Positions 16,973 through 22,539 of a stretch of DNA of 23,831 nt are shown here, piece by piece. The stretch is taken from the IMG/VR virus record IMGVR_UViG_3300009506_002913, positions 1-23,831 of that record; one strand, given 5' to 3'. Within the stretch, counting starts at the first letter, position 1. Every line of letters begins with the position of its first letter. The position numbers and the translations under genes are program-made. The notes under the pieces were generated by a model that saw only the letters and a program-made list of their open reading frames with translations, had not been told where the DNA came from and ran no database searches. This DNA comes from a virus.

Positions 16973-17784
16973 CACCAAGTTATTCCTTTTTCTTCAAACT
17001 GTCTCTTCCATTCATCAACTTTTTCAATATAATCGGCAGTTTCAACCGGATATGCTTTCCAAATTCCAGCTTCAACATTAGATACACAATTTATTCCACA
17101 ATTATAAGAGGCCACTGCTAATCTTTCATTATCTTCAAAAGCATGAAGCATTCTTGCCAAATACAATGTTCCAAAACGAACATTGTGATCCACCCTTTTC
17201 CAATTATAATATTTCCACCCAATCCAAGATTTAATATCATTTGCGGTTGCTGGCATCACTTGCAACAATCCTTGTGCTCCGGCAGCAGAAACAACATTAT
17301 TTTTAAAATTTGATTCTTGACGCATAATAGCCAAAACCAAAGATGTTTTAACATCATATTCGTCAGCACGATCAACTACAGCAGCGGAAATTTCTGTCAA
17401 TTCATCTACGGGCAAAATTCCACTAGAAACGCTTTTAATTGCATCTCTAACCTTTTTTATTCTTGCCCAACGCATTTCTTGACTATCAAGGCTTGCCTCT
17501 AAAACCTGAACTTGTGATATCAATTTATTTTGTTTAATTTGTACCGTTTCCAATTTGTTCGCACTTTTTACAATTGCAAAATTGTGATATTCATCTTCGG
17601 AATGCATTTCTCCGGTTAGGTGTTCTAGATTTTCGTTAAGAAGAATCTCTTTCCTGTCTAGTTCATAAATTCTTATAGCAATTCCAAAAAAAGATAAAAC
17701 AAACAAAAATCCAACAAGACCACAAAAAAATATGGTTCCTTCTACTTGTTTTTGTATTTTTTTAGAACACTTGCAAGATTCCAT
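16972..17784 (-). CDS. Membrane-anchored lytic transglycosylase (SLT domain)
   Basis: A 270-residue peptidoglycan lytic transglycosylase, which cuts the MurNAc-GlcNAc bond. Residues 1-14 are basic and Cys-containing, 17-38 form one strong transmembrane helix, about 45-115 are a charged coiled-coil-like stalk, and 130-262 form the SLT domain. Its motifs are visible: IMRQESNF with the presumed catalytic Glu157, SAAGAQGLLQVMPATA at 166-181, and the late AVASYNCG at 223-230. The basic N-terminus predicts a cytoplasmic end and a periplasmic catalytic domain. The start ATG has a GGGGA site and overlaps the upstream gene by 23 bases. It could act in lysis or be packaged for entry. Confidence 0.93.
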   Translation of the reverse strand: MESCKCSKKIQKQVEGTIFFCGLVGFLFVLSFFGIAIRIYELDRKEILLNENLEHLTGEMHSEDEYHNFAIVKSANKLETVQIKQNKLISQVQVLEASLDSQEMRWARIKKVRDAIKSVSSGILPVDELTEISAAVVDRADEYDVKTSLVLAIMRQESNFKNNVVSAAGAQGLLQVMPATANDIKSWIGWKYYNWKRVDHNVRFGTLYLARMLHAFEDNERLAVASYNCGINCVSNVEAGIWKAYPVETADYIEKVDEWKRQFEEKGITW

Positions 17785-18235
17785 ATTTAATCCCCAAAAA
17801 TCTAGAAATATTTTTCTTACTTGTTCTAATCATACATACAGCATGATCTTTCTTTTCCTGAGACAAGTCACAAATTACAACACTACCCAGTAATTTTTTA
17901 TGGTTATTCAACGAATTTTCGCAAGCTGCCAAAATATTGTCAATACCATATTCTTTTACTAGTTCTTCCCAATTATCAGTAGTAATTTTCACACGGGCCC
18001 TATACCCTCCACTAGTATATCCGGTATCACAATTATTGTAAACACCAAGAACTGGACCGAAATTGAAATGCCTAGAATCATGTTTCATAAACTTGGCCTT
18101 AACGCAAAGATCCGTATTGATCTTGCTCCAAGGACCAGAAGCTAATCGTTGTTTACTTTTCTTTCTTCTTTCTTCCTGATAAATTTCATGATGAATTGGA
18201 ATTTCATTCTTATTTGTTTTTTTTCGACGTGGCAT
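17762..18235 (-). CDS. Basic protein of unknown function
   Basis: A 157-residue protein. Residues 1-32 are highly basic (MPRRKKTNKNEIP ... RRKKSKQR), followed by a globular part with alternating strands and helices (RARVKITTDNWEELVKEYG at about 79-97, NILAACENSLNNHKKLLG at about 99-116, VVICDLSQEK after that). The basic N-terminal tail is compatible with nucleic-acid binding, but no motif proves it. The ATG has a good GAGGG site six bases upstream and lies six bases after the RNase H-like gene, so the two are likely co-translated. The 3' end overlaps the transglycosylase. No family recognised. Confidence 0.75.
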   Translation of the reverse strand: MPRRKKTNKNEIPIHHEIYQEERRKKSKQRLASGPWSKINTDLCVKAKFMKHDSRHFNFGPVLGVYNNCDTGYTSGGYRARVKITTDNWEELVKEYGIDNILAACENSLNNHKKLLGSVVICDLSQEKKDHAVCMIRTSKKNISRFLGIKYGILQVF

Positions 18236-18241
18236 ATTCCC

Positions 18242-18700
18242 TCACTTTGAAAATTTATCAGCAACAGATTGAGCTGCCCAAGCAGAAGGTTTAGCTACAA
18301 CCTTGAATCCCTGACCGACCACCATACCAACAAGTTCTTGCAAATAAGCATTTGACTTGAACTTCTTATTCTTATTTACATCAATATGAATTACAAGTTC
18401 AGCATTTTTAGGAAGTAAAGGATAAACCTTAAAAGCAGTTTCAATAGATCTCCAAACTTCCATCGTAAGCTTTTCTCTCAAGCTAGATGGTCGACGATCC
18501 TTCTCTTTAGAAAGAAATATTTTTCCACCCTTGCCCTTTTTGTATAAAATAATGCAAGTAGTATAAACAATTTTTTTAATTTTTCTATGTACTTGAGAAT
18601 CTGAACCTACATAAACCTCGTATTCAAAGTCTCCACTGATTTGTTTGACAATATCTTCCAGAGATACAACATTGCCACGGCTGTCTTTGAATGGTTCCAT
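18242..18700 (-). CDS. YkuK-type RNase H-like protein (DUF458)
   Basis: A 152-residue protein matching the YkuK/DUF458 family, predicted to have an RNase H-like fold. Visible family boxes: YEVYVGSDSQVHR at 27-39 with Asp34, SLREKLTMEVWRSIE at 73-87 with Glu81, LVIHIDVNKNKKFKSNAYL at 102-120 with Asp107, and a C-terminal GFKVVAKPSAWAAQSVADKF with Asp148. The acidic residues at 34, 81, 107 and 148 sit where a metal-binding D-E-D-D set would be expected, so a nuclease role on RNA or RNA:DNA hybrids is plausible but unproven. The length is near the bacterial family's. A GAG site lies seven bases before the ATG, in a 38-base gap. Confidence 0.85.
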   Translation of the reverse strand: MEPFKDSRGNVVSLEDIVKQISGDFEYEVYVGSDSQVHRKIKKIVYTTCIILYKKGKGGKIFLSKEKDRRPSSLREKLTMEVWRSIETAFKVYPLLPKNAELVIHIDVNKNKKFKSNAYLQELVGMVVGQGFKVVAKPSAWAAQSVADKFSK

Positions 18701-18738
18701 GTAAACACTCTAACATAAAAAACATCACATTGCAAGCA

Positions 18739-19050
18739 TTAAGGGTTGTTCAATTCTTTTAGGTCTTTGTGAGAAATCTTCTCACTTTTGAGATATTGCC
18801 AAAAGGCACTAAAAGATGGAAAATCTTCCTTTGTTAATTTTAAACTTTTAAGCTCTTTAATTTCGCTTCCGATACCTCTAAGATATTCTTCGGTATCTTT
18901 CCTTATTTTGCCATCTTTTATTTGCTTTATCTCATAATGAATTTCTTGAATTAATTCATTTATCTTAAGGCCAATTTGTCTATCTTGTTCACGTCGATTC
19001 TTGTAAATCTTCTTTGCAAAATTCCTAAAAAGTCTTCTCTTATTTAACAT
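18739..19050 (-). CDS. Small basic helical protein, unknown
   Basis: A 103-residue, Lys/Arg-rich protein beginning MLNKRRLFRNFAKKIYKNRR. Almost all of it is predicted helical; residues 25-75 show heptad-like spacing (INELIQEIHYEIKQIKDGK, then LRGIGSEIKELKSLKL), suggesting a coiled coil. The ATG lies three bases after the upstream stop with a GAG only three bases away, so coupling is likely. It belongs to a run of short basic genes (20208 to 18739). No family recognised; nucleic-acid or membrane-surface binding would fit the charge but is not shown. Confidence 0.68.
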   Translation of the reverse strand: MLNKRRLFRNFAKKIYKNRREQDRQIGLKINELIQEIHYEIKQIKDGKIRKDTEEYLRGIGSEIKELKSLKLTKEDFPSFSAFWQYLKSEKISHKDLKELNNP

Positions 19051-19053
19051 TTC

Positions 19054-19269
19054 TCACAACAATCCTTGTAAATATTTAACGTGTTTTTCAAGTCCCTTTG
19101 TATCCCATCTTTTGACATCGCCGACTCTTTTATGACTCAATATTTCACTTTTATATCTATCCCACTTTTTAATTTTCATATTAGTTTTCATTATAGCACG
19201 ACTAATTCTTCTATCTCTAGAAAGTCCACTACTTGTTCTCTTATCTCTTTTTGACTTTTTCTTACCCAT
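19054..19269 (-). CDS. Very small basic protein, unknown
   Basis: A 71-residue, highly basic protein beginning MGKKKSKRDKRTSSGLSRDR. The first 25 residues are likely disordered; the rest (about 26-71) is helical (IMKTNMKIKKWDRYKSEIL, then LEKHVKYLQGLL). It has one of the clearest ribosome sites in the window (AAGGAG, seven bases before the ATG), and its start overlaps the end of the lipoprotein-like gene by eight bases. The strong site suggests it is made in quantity. No family recognised. Confidence 0.72.
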   Translation of the reverse strand: MGKKKSKRDKRTSSGLSRDRRISRAIMKTNMKIKKWDRYKSEILSHKRVGDVKRWDTKGLEKHVKYLQGLL

Positions 19270-19891
19270 TACACAACTCCTTGCAAAGTAATTGACAAGA
19301 TTTCCAATTTACCTTCCTAATAAGAGAGTTTTTAAAACATTCTTTTTTCTGTTTTGAATCTTTTATTTCTTTACACTCAAGAGTCCAATATCCTTTCTTT
19401 TCGTGTTTCTCATCTATTTTTTTCTTAATATGTCTGTGAAAGAAATGTATCAATTCATGGCCTAAAACCGAAACAGCTATACATTTTTCCCACTTTACTT
19501 TCAAGGTAGAATAAGAAAATCCCTTAATAATTTTAACATCATGTAAACCATAACAAAAATCATGACCAGGACAACTAAATTTATTCTTCACAAAAACAAT
19601 ATCATGAGAAAATTTATCATGTTCCAAAAAATTTTCAAGCTTTTTTCTGTTATATGCTTTGTAATCCATTTGAGACATTTCGCCCATAACAACATCTGTA
19701 ATAATTTCTACTTGTTCTTGTGAATAACAAAGGTTCACATCTTCGCAATGTATATTGAAACCATGTTTTGTATTATACACAAATTTTGATGTTGGAGCGC
19801 AGTTAGTAATCGCAATTATTGTAATCAAACCTACTCCATATTGAACCATATTCCTCTTCAAATGAAACTGTTTTTTTCTCTTGTTTGTCAT
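19262..19891 (-). CDS. Cysteine-rich lipoprotein-like HExxH metalloprotease candidate
   Basis: A 209-residue protein. Residues 1-14 are basic and 16-30 hydrophobic, ending in AITNC with Cys31, an imperfect lipobox (Asn at -1 is unusual). The mature part has Cys at 49, 55, 107, 113, 137, 173, 185, 199, 203 and 207, suggesting disulfides in the periplasm. HELIHFFHRH at 145-154 contains the zincin HExxH motif (His145, Glu146, His149), preceded by hydrophobic AVSVLG as in true zincins. The third zinc ligand is not obvious. The ATG at 19891 has an AGGGA site eight bases away; a longer form to 19933 is less likely. It could be a lysis-associated or surface-modifying protease, or an inactive relative. 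Confidence 0.75.
   Translation of the reverse strand: MTNKRKKQFHLKRNMVQYGVGLITIIAITNCAPTSKFVYNTKHGFNIHCEDVNLCYSQEQVEIITDVVMGEMSQMDYKAYNRKKLENFLEHDKFSHDIVFVKNKFSCPGHDFCYGLHDVKIIKGFSYSTLKVKWEKCIAVSVLGHELIHFFHRHIKKKIDEKHEKKGYWTLECKEIKDSKQKKECFKNSLIRKVNWKSCQLLCKELCNG
19277..19282 (-). promoter_or_regulatory. Strong ribosome binding site of 71-residue basic gene
   Basis: AAGGAG on the minus strand, seven bases before the ATG at 19269, inside the 3' end of the lipoprotein-like gene. Most genes in the window have weaker sites. Confidence 0.7.
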
Positions 19892-20102
19892 TGTAATATC
19901 CCTTTCTGTCAATCTTACAACAACCGCAACCACAAGTCAAGTTCCATTTCTTCAAAATGCCTGGATTTTTAAATTCTCTGGTTCTTACAAATTTGGTGTG
20001 TGATCCTATTTCTGAACTACCAGAACACCACACTTTTATAATTTTTAATCTTTTTTGAATAACTTTTTCGGTTTGAAATCTTCGCCAATCTCTAGTTCTC
20101 AT
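19803..20102 (-). CDS. Small CxCxxC protein with DWRRFQ N-terminus
   Basis: A 99-residue basic protein beginning MRTRDWRRFQTEKVIQKRLK, with a cysteine knot-like segment WNLTCGCGCCKIDRKG near residues 53-68. From memory, small proteins with an N-terminal WRR...KRL segment and a late C-x-C-xx-C box are seen in bacteria and phages, with unknown function; zinc binding is likely. Its last 29 codons overlap the start of the lipoprotein-like gene in another frame (89 bases), which is long for this genome. Either the overlap is real or the functional part ends near the Cys box and the C-terminus is little constrained. Ribosome site weak (AGAG, about 10 bases). Confidence 0.65.
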   Translation of the reverse strand: MRTRDWRRFQTEKVIQKRLKIIKVWCSGSSEIGSHTKFVRTREFKNPGILKKWNLTCGCGCCKIDRKGYYNDKQEKKTVSFEEEYGSIWSRFDYNNCDY

Positions 20103-20106
20103 ACGT

Positions 20107-20208
20107 CTACTTTCTCTTCTTTTTGTTTTTCTTCATATTCCTTCTTTTTTTCTGGCCCTTCTTCCTTCTTCCGTGATGTCTGGCTTTTAGTCCTGTTTTA
20201 GCTGGCAT
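20107..20208 (-). CDS. 33-residue extremely basic peptide
   Basis: A short gene that length cut-offs would miss. It begins MPAKTGLKARHHGRRKKGQK and has 18 Lys/Arg and 2 His among 33 residues, with no acidic residue. The ATG at 20208 has a strong GGAGAG ribosome site (GGAG six bases away), and the frame fits the gap between the zinc-ribbon gene and the 99-residue gene, ending in TAG. An in-frame ATG at 20220 overlaps that ribosome site and is less likely. The composition resembles protamine-like or ribosomal-type tails and would bind nucleic acid or negatively charged surfaces. Function unknown. Confidence 0.62.
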   Translation of the reverse strand: MPAKTGLKARHHGRRKKGQKKRRNMKKNKKKRK

Positions 20209-20219
20209 TGTTCTCTCCA

Positions 20220-20420
20220 TTAATAAAGTATAAAAGAATCTTTAGGTATCTCAACAACAAAATAATAGTTGCCACATTTTTTACATTTGTATTTTTTATA
20301 AGTTGATAATTTAGAAAAATTAGAAATAATCCCATTACAATAAGGACATTTCTTTTTATTTTTTGGTGAACTCAATTTTTCTTTCCACCAATCTACAATC
20401 TTGAAAAAAATATTGAACAC
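20220..20420 (-). CDS. Small zinc-ribbon protein
   Basis: A 66-residue protein with a four-cysteine zinc ribbon: CPYC at residues 25-28 and CKKCGNYYF at 46-54. An aromatic N-terminal stretch (FNIFFKIVDWWKEK) precedes it. The C-terminus ends FVVEIPKDSFILY. The first start in frame is a GTG at 20420, 65 bases inside the upstream gene, with a poor ribosome site; a TTG at 20375 has a GG-rich site (GGTGGAAAG) and would give a 51-residue ribbon-only form. The start is therefore unsettled. Such ribbons often mediate protein or nucleic-acid contacts; no specific role can be assigned. Confidence 0.65.
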   Translation of the reverse strand: MFNIFFKIVDWWKEKLSSPKNKKKCPYCNGIISNFSKLSTYKKYKCKKCGNYYFVVEIPKDSFILY

Positions 20421-20640
20421 GTTCTACTGCCGCCAATGCAATAAATTCATCATCAAATACTACCTTTGCAGATATATATCTTTTTTGACAATTTGATGGA
20501 TTTTCTACAACTTCAATATTTTCTTCAGGTATGAAATAAATTTTAGATATTTCCTTTTCCAATTCTTCAATCCGAACAGTTTCTTTGCAAAAATTTTCTT
20601 TTGACAAAAAACAAAGAGAAATTTTTGCTTCAACCTTCAA
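20356..20640 (-). CDS. Small unknown protein with TTG start
   Basis: A 94-residue protein, mixed alpha/beta, reading KVEAKISLCFLSKE, then a helix RIEELEKEISKIYF, then IEVVENPS and ISAKVVFDDEFIALAAVERV. The only reasonable start is a TTG one base after the endolysin stop, with an AAAGAG sequence 11 bases upstream, so translation probably depends on the endolysin. The alternating pattern could form a small ferredoxin-like fold, but I recognise no family. Its 3' end overlaps the zinc-ribbon gene by 65 bases. Confidence 0.65.
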   Translation of the reverse strand: MKVEAKISLCFLSKENFCKETVRIEELEKEISKIYFIPEENIEVVENPSNCQKRYISAKVVFDDEFIALAAVERVQYFFQDCRLVERKIEFTKK

Positions 20641-20641
20641 A

Positions 20642-21364
20642 TTATTTATTTCTCTTTGACAGAATTTGACTTAAAGTTAATGTATCAAAATCTTTCAATC
20701 CCAAATATTCCAAAACATTATGTGTCTTGGGTCCAAAAATTCCATCTATTTTACCTGTTTCAAAATAACCAAGTCTTATTAATTGACTTTGAATAAACAT
20801 TTTTCTCAACTTTTCTGGGTCTTCATCAGGATTCCAACAACCAACATCTAGAATGGTTGCCTTCGCAGCTTCTTTATAAGACAATCTATTATAAACTTCT
20901 TCCCATTCTTCAGGGATCCAATCAAAATGCCATGATTCGTTGGCTGTGATATCAGGAATAGATATTATTGGTTTGAAACCAAGAGGTTTAGCTAAAACCC
21001 AAAAAATCTCTAACCAATCTTCTTTTTTGGAATCTTTAAATCCCAAATCAGAAACTGCAATATCGACAGCCATACCAGATTGATGAAAGCTAGAGCCCGG
21101 CTTGGCGACATATGCAGTTTTCTTTCCTGCCTCGTAATTATCACGAGCTAAGGATTGCATTTCCCATGTTCTAAGAAGATCAATGATATGCATATGACCT
21201 TTGGTTAATTCTACAATTTTATTTAGTTTTTCAAGTGCCTCGAACATTCCCGGATGAATATAGGCACATTGATTAAAAGATTCAACAGTTAATCTTTTAC
21301 CCCTTTTTTTATATATCGTTTTCAAACCACTCGCTGAAATTAAAACAACTCTTTTGGGTATCAT
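20642..21364 (-). CDS. Endolysin: M15 peptidase plus peptidoglycan-binding domain
   Basis: A 240-residue cell-wall peptidase. The M15 (D-Ala-D-Ala carboxypeptidase/L-Ala-D-Glu endopeptidase type) core has the zinc set SSFHQSGMAVDIAV with His94 and Asp101, and NESWHFDW with Glu143 and His146. A C-terminal peptidoglycan-binding (PG_binding_1-like) domain follows at about 185-225 (IQSQLIRLGYFETGKIDGIF, then GPKTHNVLEYLGL). No signal peptide, so release would need a holin, which I do not see in the window. I chose the ATG at 21364, 12 bases after GGAG; an ATG at 21382 adds six residues but has no ribosome site. It is the first gene after the largest non-coding gap. Confidence 0.92.
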   Translation of the reverse strand: MIPKRVVLISASGLKTIYKKRGKRLTVESFNQCAYIHPGMFEALEKLNKIVELTKGHMHIIDLLRTWEMQSLARDNYEAGKKTAYVAKPGSSFHQSGMAVDIAVSDLGFKDSKKEDWLEIFWVLAKPLGFKPIISIPDITANESWHFDWIPEEWEEVYNRLSYKEAAKATILDVGCWNPDEDPEKLRKMFIQSQLIRLGYFETGKIDGIFGPKTHNVLEYLGLKDFDTLTLSQILSKRNK

Positions 21365-21376
21365 GTAAAATCCAAA

Positions 21377-21400
21377 CTCCATAAATATAATTATTTACAA
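21377..21400 (-). promoter_or_regulatory. AT-rich element upstream of endolysin
   Basis: On the minus strand this reads TTGTAAAT, six bases, then ATTTATGGAG just before the endolysin start. The element closely resembles the one at 14157-14180 before gp25. TGTAAATA inside it differs by one base from the T4 late-promoter core TATAAATA. Candidate late promoter or leader; unproven. Confidence 0.35.
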
Positions 21401-21422
21401 ACCACAGAAAACATGTTATAAT
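21394..21422 (+). promoter_or_regulatory. Near-consensus sigma70 promoter on the + strand
   Basis: TTTACA (21394-21399) is followed by exactly 17 bases and TATAAT (21417-21422), with TG at 21414-21415 giving an extended -10 (TGTTATAAT). Transcription would start near 21429 and run rightward, antisense to the cupin and methyltransferase genes. All genes in the window point the other way. Confidence 0.6.
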
Positions 21423-21444
21423 CTAGCTGTACCAGGGGAAACAA
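21415..21444 (-). promoter_or_regulatory. Weaker minus-strand promoter candidate for endolysin
   Basis: On the minus strand TTGTTT (21444-21439) is followed by 18 bases and TATAAC (21420-21415). Transcription would start near 21408, ahead of the endolysin. Its -10 overlaps that of the + strand promoter, so the two could not be occupied together. The -35 match is poor (3 of 6). Confidence 0.3.
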
Positions 21445-21453
21445 TATATATAA

Positions 21454-21468
21454 CATATACAGTATATG
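21454..21468. repeat. Perfect 7+1+7 palindrome
   Basis: CATATAC, one A, GTATATG: perfect seven-base arms. It lies 25 to 40 bases downstream of the predicted + strand start and upstream of the minus-strand promoter candidate. It could be an operator for a dimeric regulator. The central base leaves no room for a good RNA hairpin loop unless inner pairs open. Confidence 0.5.
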
Positions 21469-21473
21469 GCACG

Positions 21474-21887
21474 TCAATCACCTTTGATCAATTTGAAACT
21501 ATCAGAATCTTCGTGAAATGTCGAAAACTCAAATAATTCAGAATTTTGAAGTCCAAGCATCATATGAATTCGACCTGGTGGTATATAAAAATTTTCACCA
21601 GGTTCTAAAATTACTTTATCTAAAGTGTCTTCAATTTCTTGATAAGATGGAGTGGTTTCATAAGTATGTAGAACAGAAGCTACAAGATCAAGAGAATCAG
21701 AATAAAAAACCTTTATTTTTCCGGAATGAAGGTAAAAAACTTCATCTTTATTTTTGTGATAATGTAAGCTGCACTTACGATCTTTGGCTATGTAAAGAAG
21801 TTTACCACAATATAATTCTTTGTTGACAATCCACCTTTCGTATCCCCAACCTTTGGGTACAAATTTCATCATTGGTTGTTCAATCAC
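21474..21887 (-). CDS. Cupin domain protein (sugar isomerase/epimerase-like)
   Basis: A 137-residue single-domain cupin. Motif 1 is LHYHKNKDEVFYLHSGKIKV at 41-60 with metal ligands His42, His44 and Glu49; motif 2 is GENFYIPPGRIHMM at 97-110 with His108. The start of the domain (KGWGYERWIVN ... LLYIAK) resembles the C-terminal cupin of type II mannose-6-phosphate isomerase/GDP-mannose pyrophosphorylase proteins and related sugar cupins. With its neighbours it probably acts in nucleotide-sugar or polysaccharide metabolism, though the reaction is not determined. The GTG start overlaps the methyltransferase stop (GTGA) and has AGGA seven bases upstream; the ATGs at codons 6 and 7 are alternatives. 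Confidence 0.85.
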   Translation of the reverse strand: MIEQPMMKFVPKGWGYERWIVNKELYCGKLLYIAKDRKCSLHYHKNKDEVFYLHSGKIKVFYSDSLDLVASVLHTYETTPSYQEIEDTLDKVILEPGENFYIPPGRIHMMLGLQNSELFEFSTFHEDSDSFKLIKGD

Positions 21888-22537
21888 TTTTCAATCCTAA
21901 ACCAAAAACTTGGATTATAGCACCAATCTCTGTGTGCCGGTTGTTTTATTTCAAAATGTTCCATAACGTCCGGTATCCAAAAATATGTTTCAATTTTATT
22001 TTCAGTAATATATTTTTTGAGCACAATAGATTCAGGATTTAAATTATCAACATTGTATCTAATATCGTGTGCCATAATCCAACAACCATTTTTTAAAAGT
22101 GGCAATAACTCTTCAGCATATCTACTAACAAATGGTTCGTCATGATTACAATCGATAAATAAAAAATCTAATTCACAAATTTTATCTTTATCTATTACTT
22201 TAAATAAATCTCCTTGAACAATTTTTACAAAATCATCTAAATTATTATTTTTGATATAACTTGTAGAGGAATTAGCAAGACTTTCGTGTACTTCGTACGA
22301 AATAACATAATCTTTTTCAACTAAAGATTCAATCATCGCTTCCGCTATCAACCTTGTAGAACATCCAGTATCAGTTCCCCACTCCATGGCTTTAGATGGT
22401 TTCACAACATTTAGCAAAAAGTTATACATAAATGCTTGTTCGATTTCATCCATCTGCCTTCTCGGCAGAGGACATTTTTGTAAAAGGAATTCTTCGGTAA
22501 GATTATTATTTATAAAATCAAAATTAGAAAAATACAT
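21884..22537 (-). CDS. Class I SAM-dependent methyltransferase
   Basis: A 217-residue protein with the Rossmann methyltransferase order: motif I MEWGTDTGCSTRLIAEAM at 51-68, acidic residue Glu82 ending the second strand (VISYEVHE), QGDLF at 108-112, LDFLFIDCNHDEP at 123-135 and CWIMAHDIR at 152-160. The IDxxH-type stretch with the late AHD resembles the Methyltransf_24/O-methyltransferase group. Placement between a sugar kinase and a cupin suggests methylation of a sugar or glycan intermediate, but the substrate cannot be read from the sequence. The ATG follows the kinase TAG by two bases and has no clear ribosome site. Confidence 0.85.
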   Translation of the reverse strand: MYFSNFDFINNNLTEEFLLQKCPLPRRQMDEIEQAFMYNFLLNVVKPSKAMEWGTDTGCSTRLIAEAMIESLVEKDYVISYEVHESLANSSTSYIKNNNLDDFVKIVQGDLFKVIDKDKICELDFLFIDCNHDEPFVSRYAEELLPLLKNGCWIMAHDIRYNVDNLNPESIVLKKYITENKIETYFWIPDVMEHFEIKQPAHRDWCYNPSFWFRIEK

Positions 22538-22539
22538 AT

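Noticed and set aside
22507-22514. Exact T4 late-promoter core TATAAATA on the minus strand
   Set aside because: It lies about 23 bases inside the methyltransferase gene and encodes part of its N-terminus; no gene start follows within a useful distance, so chance in AT-rich DNA is likelier.
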